From Gyrodactylus bullatarudis (taxonomy: Eukaryota; Platyhelminthes; Monogenea; Gyrodactylidea; Gyrodactylidae): 64,000 bases of DNA. Both the position numbers and the translations under genes were made by a program. The stretch covers positions 473,439 to 537,438 of the forward strand of contig SSNU01000096.1 in assembly GCA_012064415.1 (NCBI GenBank), given 5' to 3'. This document shows positions 60,456-64,000 of the stretch, one piece after another (the stretch's first letter is position 1; each line of letters opens with the position of its first letter). Below the pieces are notes generated by a model. The model had not been told where the DNA came from. It saw only the letters and a program-made list of their open reading frames with translations, and did no database searches.

Positions 60456-60900
60456 CTCGATAATCAGTTAATGCCCTAGAATTAAGATGATTTCTCTCAC
60501 GTCTAGAATGAAATTTATATTCAATTATAAATCTTTGGAAGACTGCACACTGTAATATGGTCTGGGAGAATAGAAGCCTAATTCTAAACAGAAACCTTTT
60601 ATTGGGTTTTAAATTAATTAAATTCATTCCCCTTTTTAAGTTTATTTAATTTTCTTTATCCTTACTTATAAGTATGGATACGGATTTTAGTTAGAGTCAA
60701 ATGTGCTGAAAAGCTATAATGAACATGATATACTTAAAAGATTTAGAAATTCTCAATCTATGATTTTCCATTTAGTTAGGACGTGAATTAGATTTTTCAA
60801 TTTTCAACTTTAAAAAAAATAGGAACCCAGTCTAATATAGAGTTTAATTTTCACTAATACTAACGCCAAATTTTTTAATGCTCCTTCTTTTATTTTCCAG

Positions 60901-61175
60901 AGTTTCATTTCGTCCCGGAAACCGAACTTGAATGGCACTTTACAAGATACTACTCTCTCTACAATGCAATGAAACGTGTATTTGAGATGTCTCTGTTTGC
61001 CGCTTTGGGGAAATTAATAAACTTTTTCCGTATTTTATATGCTATGCTATTTAATTTTTCAAGGAATTATTTCCAACTACCACCATGCTACGTCTTTCCT
61101 CAGCTTATTTCATTTTTTATATCTAAATTCGAATCACGAATTATGGAGAGAATCGAAGAAATGCCCATGTTATAG
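60901..61175 (+). other. Possible terminal exon or relic with hydrophobic reading frame
   Basis: An acceptor 'tattttccag' precedes a 90-codon open frame with 'FVPETELEWHFTRYYSLYN' then a hydrophobic stretch rich in Leu/Phe, ending 'RIEEMPML'. It could be the original 3' exon of PATJ reached from a phase-1 donor upstream of the present stop (a GT at 59954, inside the HHFG codons, is possible), a separate small exon, or chance. Using the other candidate donor (GTAGAT at 59972) gives only ten more residues. Confidence 0.25.
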
Positions 61176-62744
61176 ACAATTTTTATTCTTTTTTTCCCAA
61201 GACATTTAATTTATTAGTAATCCTTAAGTTAAAGTTTGATGATAACCCAAGAGAAATGTACATTAACAATATAAATGTTGAGAAAATAACAAATTAAGTT
61301 AAAATTCTATTCTCTCGTTTAACTTGATACTCACTAGCCTCACTAGATAATAATACCCAAAAACTTTCACGATAAGAAGAAAAAAAATTAATTTTCAAGG
61401 AAATGATGGCATATCCATAATCTCCAAGTCATCAAACAGGCTAAATCAGATTTTGAGAATGAACTCATCATTGATTTTTGATTTTTTGATCATTTTCACT
61501 ACTTGAAAATCAGTGAAATTTTGATGATTCAAGATCCCTCGGAAATGACGGATCTATCTAAAGTTTTATGTTGCTAATCGGATTTCAAAATTTTTCAACT
61601 CAAAGTTCAAATATGGGGATTTGGCGCTACTTTTATTTTAGTTAATTTCATGCATTGAAAAAAAGTTGACAAACATGATTAGAAACCCACAAAATCGATA
61701 CTAAAATGACGATTGGATCCCAGGGTCCAGAGTTATAAACGCATATTTGCATAATCTTGAAATGCATAATATGCATTGCATATATATTTTCATATGAAAA
61801 ATTACGATAAAATCTATAAATGTTTCAACATCTCAGTTGTTGATTAAAATTTACTATTGATAAAGGATTGTTTTACATTGAATTTGATGGTTGAGCGAGT
61901 TAATAAATAACCCCTACACTTATGTTTGCCATATGTTATAGAATGTTCTCAACCAATCAGATTCAGGCATGTTATCATATTCCAAGCAATTTAATTTTTT
62001 CAATAAACCTGGTTGAAACAGCCGCATTGACCTCTCTTGCAAAGCCCTAAAGTATGAGCGGATGTATCCTTATGGATTAATTTTATGGCACATTTTGATA
62101 AAAATTTAGAATTTTCTAAACTAAGCGTATTACTTATTAGTGAAAAACTAAAATAATTATAAATGGATAAAAATGCATACTTTGATGAGCCTTAAATGCA
62201 TAAATTTTGTTCCATAACCGCATATTTTTTGAATAATTTTCTCGAGAAACAAAAGATCAAGACTATTAAATAGTCACTATTTTAATTCTATCGAGAAAAA
62301 TCCCTTTACTTCTGAGTAGATCTTTTAATATACTAAAAATAGTAATTTATTCTATCGTTTGTATACTATTTTGCGATTTTTAAGCTACTATTTTTGAGGC
62401 TCTGGTAATATTGTTTGGACCTACGTAATAACTGAGAATTTCCAATATAGACTTGATTTATAAACCAAGAGACATAAATCATTAATTACAATTATTCTAC
62501 GAGTGATAAAATTTTGAATTTATAGCATTCGGAATTTACATCTTTTCCTTAAGGATCAAGATAAACTTGAAAAAATTGTTGATAAACATTCTTTATTGAA
62601 GATTTACCAAGATCCTTTAGAAGAAATGTGCATTTAGTGATTTAATATATTCTCTAGCAGTTGACCATCATTAAGCAACAATGAATTTGGGATTAATCTA
62701 AAAAAATTAAAGTTTACTCAAATTATTTGGAGGAAAATATATTG
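61176..62744. other. Intergenic, no gene seen
   Basis: AT-rich. A partial type C palindrome is recognisable at about 61440-61640 ('ttttgatgattcaagatccc', 'gggatttggcgctac'). The rest shows repeated 'atgcat' motifs near 61740-61790 and nothing codable. The 3' UTR of the minus-strand mucin-like gene should begin at its right end. Confidence 0.45.
61440..61640. repeat. Partial palindromic element, type C
   Basis: It shares 'gatgattcaagatc' and 'tttcaactcaaagttcaaat' followed by 'ggggatttggcgctac' with the 2940-3415 copy (3090-3200). Only one half is present. Confidence 0.5.
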
Positions 62745-64000
62745 TTATAATGATCTCGGCATATTAAGACATGGTATATCATCAGGAGTAATGTTACGAT
62801 CTAATATAGAAGAGATTAGCAAAGGATTTAGTGTTGTTGAGACTGAGGTGGATGAAACTTCTGGTGCTGTTGGCAATGATGCATGCATTGTTGTTGGTAC
62901 TTGGGCCTGTGTCGTTACTTCTGACGCTGTTGGCAATGGAGCAAACGTTGTTGGTACTGAGGCTTGAGTGGTTGTTTCTGGCGCTGTTGGCGATGCAGCG
63001 AACGTTGTTGATGTTACTTGAGCTAGTTTCGTTACTTCTGGCGCTGTTGCCAATGTAGTTGGCATTGTGGTTGGTACTGAGGCTTGAGTTGTTGTTTCTG
63101 GCGCAGTTGCAGATGGAGCGAACGTTGTTGTTGGTACATGGGCCTGTGTCGTTGTTTCTGGTGCTGTTGGCAATGGAGCTGGCATTGTAGTTGGTACTGA
63201 GGCTTGAGTGGTTGTTTCTGTTGCTGTTGGCAATGGAGCGAACGTTGTTGTTGGTACATGGGCCTGTGTCGTTACTTCTGGTAATGGAGCTGGCATTGTA
63301 GTTGGTACTTCACCCTGTGTCGTAGTTTCTGGTGCTGTTGGCAATGGAGCTGGCATTGTAGTTGCTACTTCACCCTGTGTCATTGTTTCTGGTGCTGTTG
63401 GCAATGGAGCAAACGTTGTTGTTGGTACTTGAGCCTGTGTCGTTACTTCTAAAGCTGTTGGCAATGGAGCTGGCATTGTAGTTGGTACTTCACCCTGTGT
63501 CGTAGTTTCTGGTGCTGATGGCAATGGAGCAAACGTTGTTGTTGGTACTTGAGCCTGTGTCGTTACTCCTAAAGCTGTTGGCAATGGAGCTGGCATTGTA
63601 GTTGGTACTGAGGCTTGTTTGGTTGTTTCTTGTGCTGTTGGCAATGGAGCGAACGTTGTTGTTGGTACTTCACCCTGTGTCGTTGTTTCTGGTGCTGTTG
63701 GCAATGGAGCTGGCATTGTAGTTGGTACTTCACCCTGTGTCGTAGTTTCTGGTGCTGATGGCAATGGAGCAAACGTTGTTGATGTTACTTGAGCCTGTGT
63801 CGTTACTTCTGGCGCTGTTGCCAATGTAGTTGGCATTGTGGTTGGTACTGAGGCTTGAGTTGTTGTTTCTGGCGCAGTTGCAGATGGAGCGAACGTTGTT
63901 GTTGGTACTTCACCCTGTGTCGTTGTTTTTGGTGATGATGGCAATGCAGCGAACGTTGTTGATGTTACTTGAGCTTGTTTCGTTACTTCTGGCGCAGTTG
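62745..64000 (-). CDS. 3' part of a mucin-like Thr/Pro repeat protein (runs off the window)
   Basis: One open frame on the minus strand from the window edge to a TAA at 62745-62747. There is no real start: the frame stays open to base 64000, and the leftmost Met-like position at 63944 is a TTG in the repeat. The product is about nineteen 20-residue repeats such as 'VPTTTFAPLPTAPETTTQ', alternating with 'VPTTMPAPL' versions, then a unique tail 'LISSILDRNITPDDIPCLNM'. Dense Thr/Pro/Ala without Cys suggests a heavily O-glycosylated secreted or surface stalk, as in mucins. No transmembrane or GPI signal is seen at this C-terminus. The N-terminal domains and signal peptide lie outside the window. 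Confidence 0.75.
   Translation of the reverse strand, partial: TAPEVTKQAQVTSTTFAALPSSPKTTTQGEVPTTTFAPSATAPETTTQASVPTTMPTTLATAPEVTTQAQVTSTTFAPLPSAPETTTQGEVPTTMPAPLPTAPETTTQGEVPTTTFAPLPTAQETTKQASVPTTMPAPLPTALGVTTQAQVPTTTFAPLPSAPETTTQGEVPTTMPAPLPTALEVTTQAQVPTTTFAPLPTAPETMTQGEVATTMPAPLPTAPETTTQGEVPTTMPAPLPEVTTQAHVPTTTFAPLPTATETTTQASVPTTMPAPLPTAPETTTQAHVPTTTFAPSATAPETTTQASVPTTMPTTLATAPEVTKLAQVTSTTFAASPTAPETTTQASVPTTFAPLPTASEVTTQAQVPTTMHASLPTAPEVSSTSVSTTLNPLLISSILDRNITPDDIPCLNMPRSL
62835..64000 (-). repeat. 60-bp coding tandem repeat array
   Basis: The period is 60 bp (20 codons) over about 1165 bp. Units differ at positions coding QGE/QAS/QAQ and MPAPL/TTFAPL. One unit near 63280 lacks 9 bp in frame. 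A block of about 120 bp at 63009-63132 is nearly identical to 63781-63903, showing higher-order duplication. Confidence 0.92.

Noticed and set aside
63208..63432. Plus-strand Val/Gly-rich frame
   Set aside because: It is the complementary reading of the Thr/Pro mucin repeat array.
62745..63944. A start codon for the mucin-like protein at 63944
   Set aside because: The codon is TTG within a repeat unit and the same frame remains open to the window edge, so the gene continues outside.

Overview
This is nuclear DNA of a small-intron, strongly AT-rich invertebrate animal. The evidence is a set of spliced, clearly metazoan genes: a POU class III homeodomain factor, the cohesin loader subunit MAU2, GRASP/GORASP, RPS3, PSMD5, PSMB2, a MYST acetyltransferase, CRELD1, and a PATJ-type L27/PDZ scaffold. 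Many introns are only 26-43 bp, while others exceed 1 kb, usually because palindromic repeats sit in them. This pattern fits a flatworm or another fast-evolving spiralian or mesozoan lineage, but the species cannot be named from the sequence. All exon-intron models below were built by hand from GT/AG sites, reading phase and remembered family sequences.

Layout. From 1 to 2.4 kb there is no gene. From 2.4 to 7.2 kb lies a GPI-anchored mesothelin/stereocilin-like surface protein (+). From 8.2 to 9.8 kb is a Cys-rich protein I do not recognise (+). From 11.3 to 17.6 kb is a compact housekeeping block: MAU2 (-) and GORASP (+) head to head, then RPS3 (+) and PSMD5 (-) tail to tail. From 17.6 to 44.8 kb there is essentially one gene, the POU3 factor (-, 29.7-32.5 kb), set in two roughly 12-kb gene-poor flanks holding palindromic repeats and decayed retroelements (Penelope-like with a GIY-YIG domain, a Ty3/gypsy integrase tail, a possible LINE). 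From 44.8 to 60 kb is a second compact block: PSMB2 (-) and KAT (+) head to head, KAT and CRELD1 (-) tail to tail, CRELD1 and PATJ (+) head to head. The PATJ gene then expands over 11.8 kb through repeat-filled introns. From 62.7 kb to the edge is the 3' end of a Thr/Pro-rich mucin-like gene (-) with 60-bp tandem repeats.

The genes are mostly unrelated: proteasome base assembly (PSMD5) and core (PSMB2), translation (RPS3), cohesin loading (MAU2), Golgi stacking (GORASP), ER folding (CRELD1), chromatin acetylation (KAT), epithelial polarity (PATJ), neural/developmental transcription (POU3) and surface coats (mesothelin-like, mucin-like). What links them is architecture: three divergent pairs share 108-136 bp upstream regions, and two convergent pairs are 36 and 79 bp apart.

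The most unusual signal is a superfamily of about 0.3-0.8 kb near-perfect palindromes, at least three interior types with similar termini, scattered through intergenic DNA and introns. I see no complete new genetic system here. The palindromes, the ultra-short introns and the overlapping gene ends are the features most worth checking.
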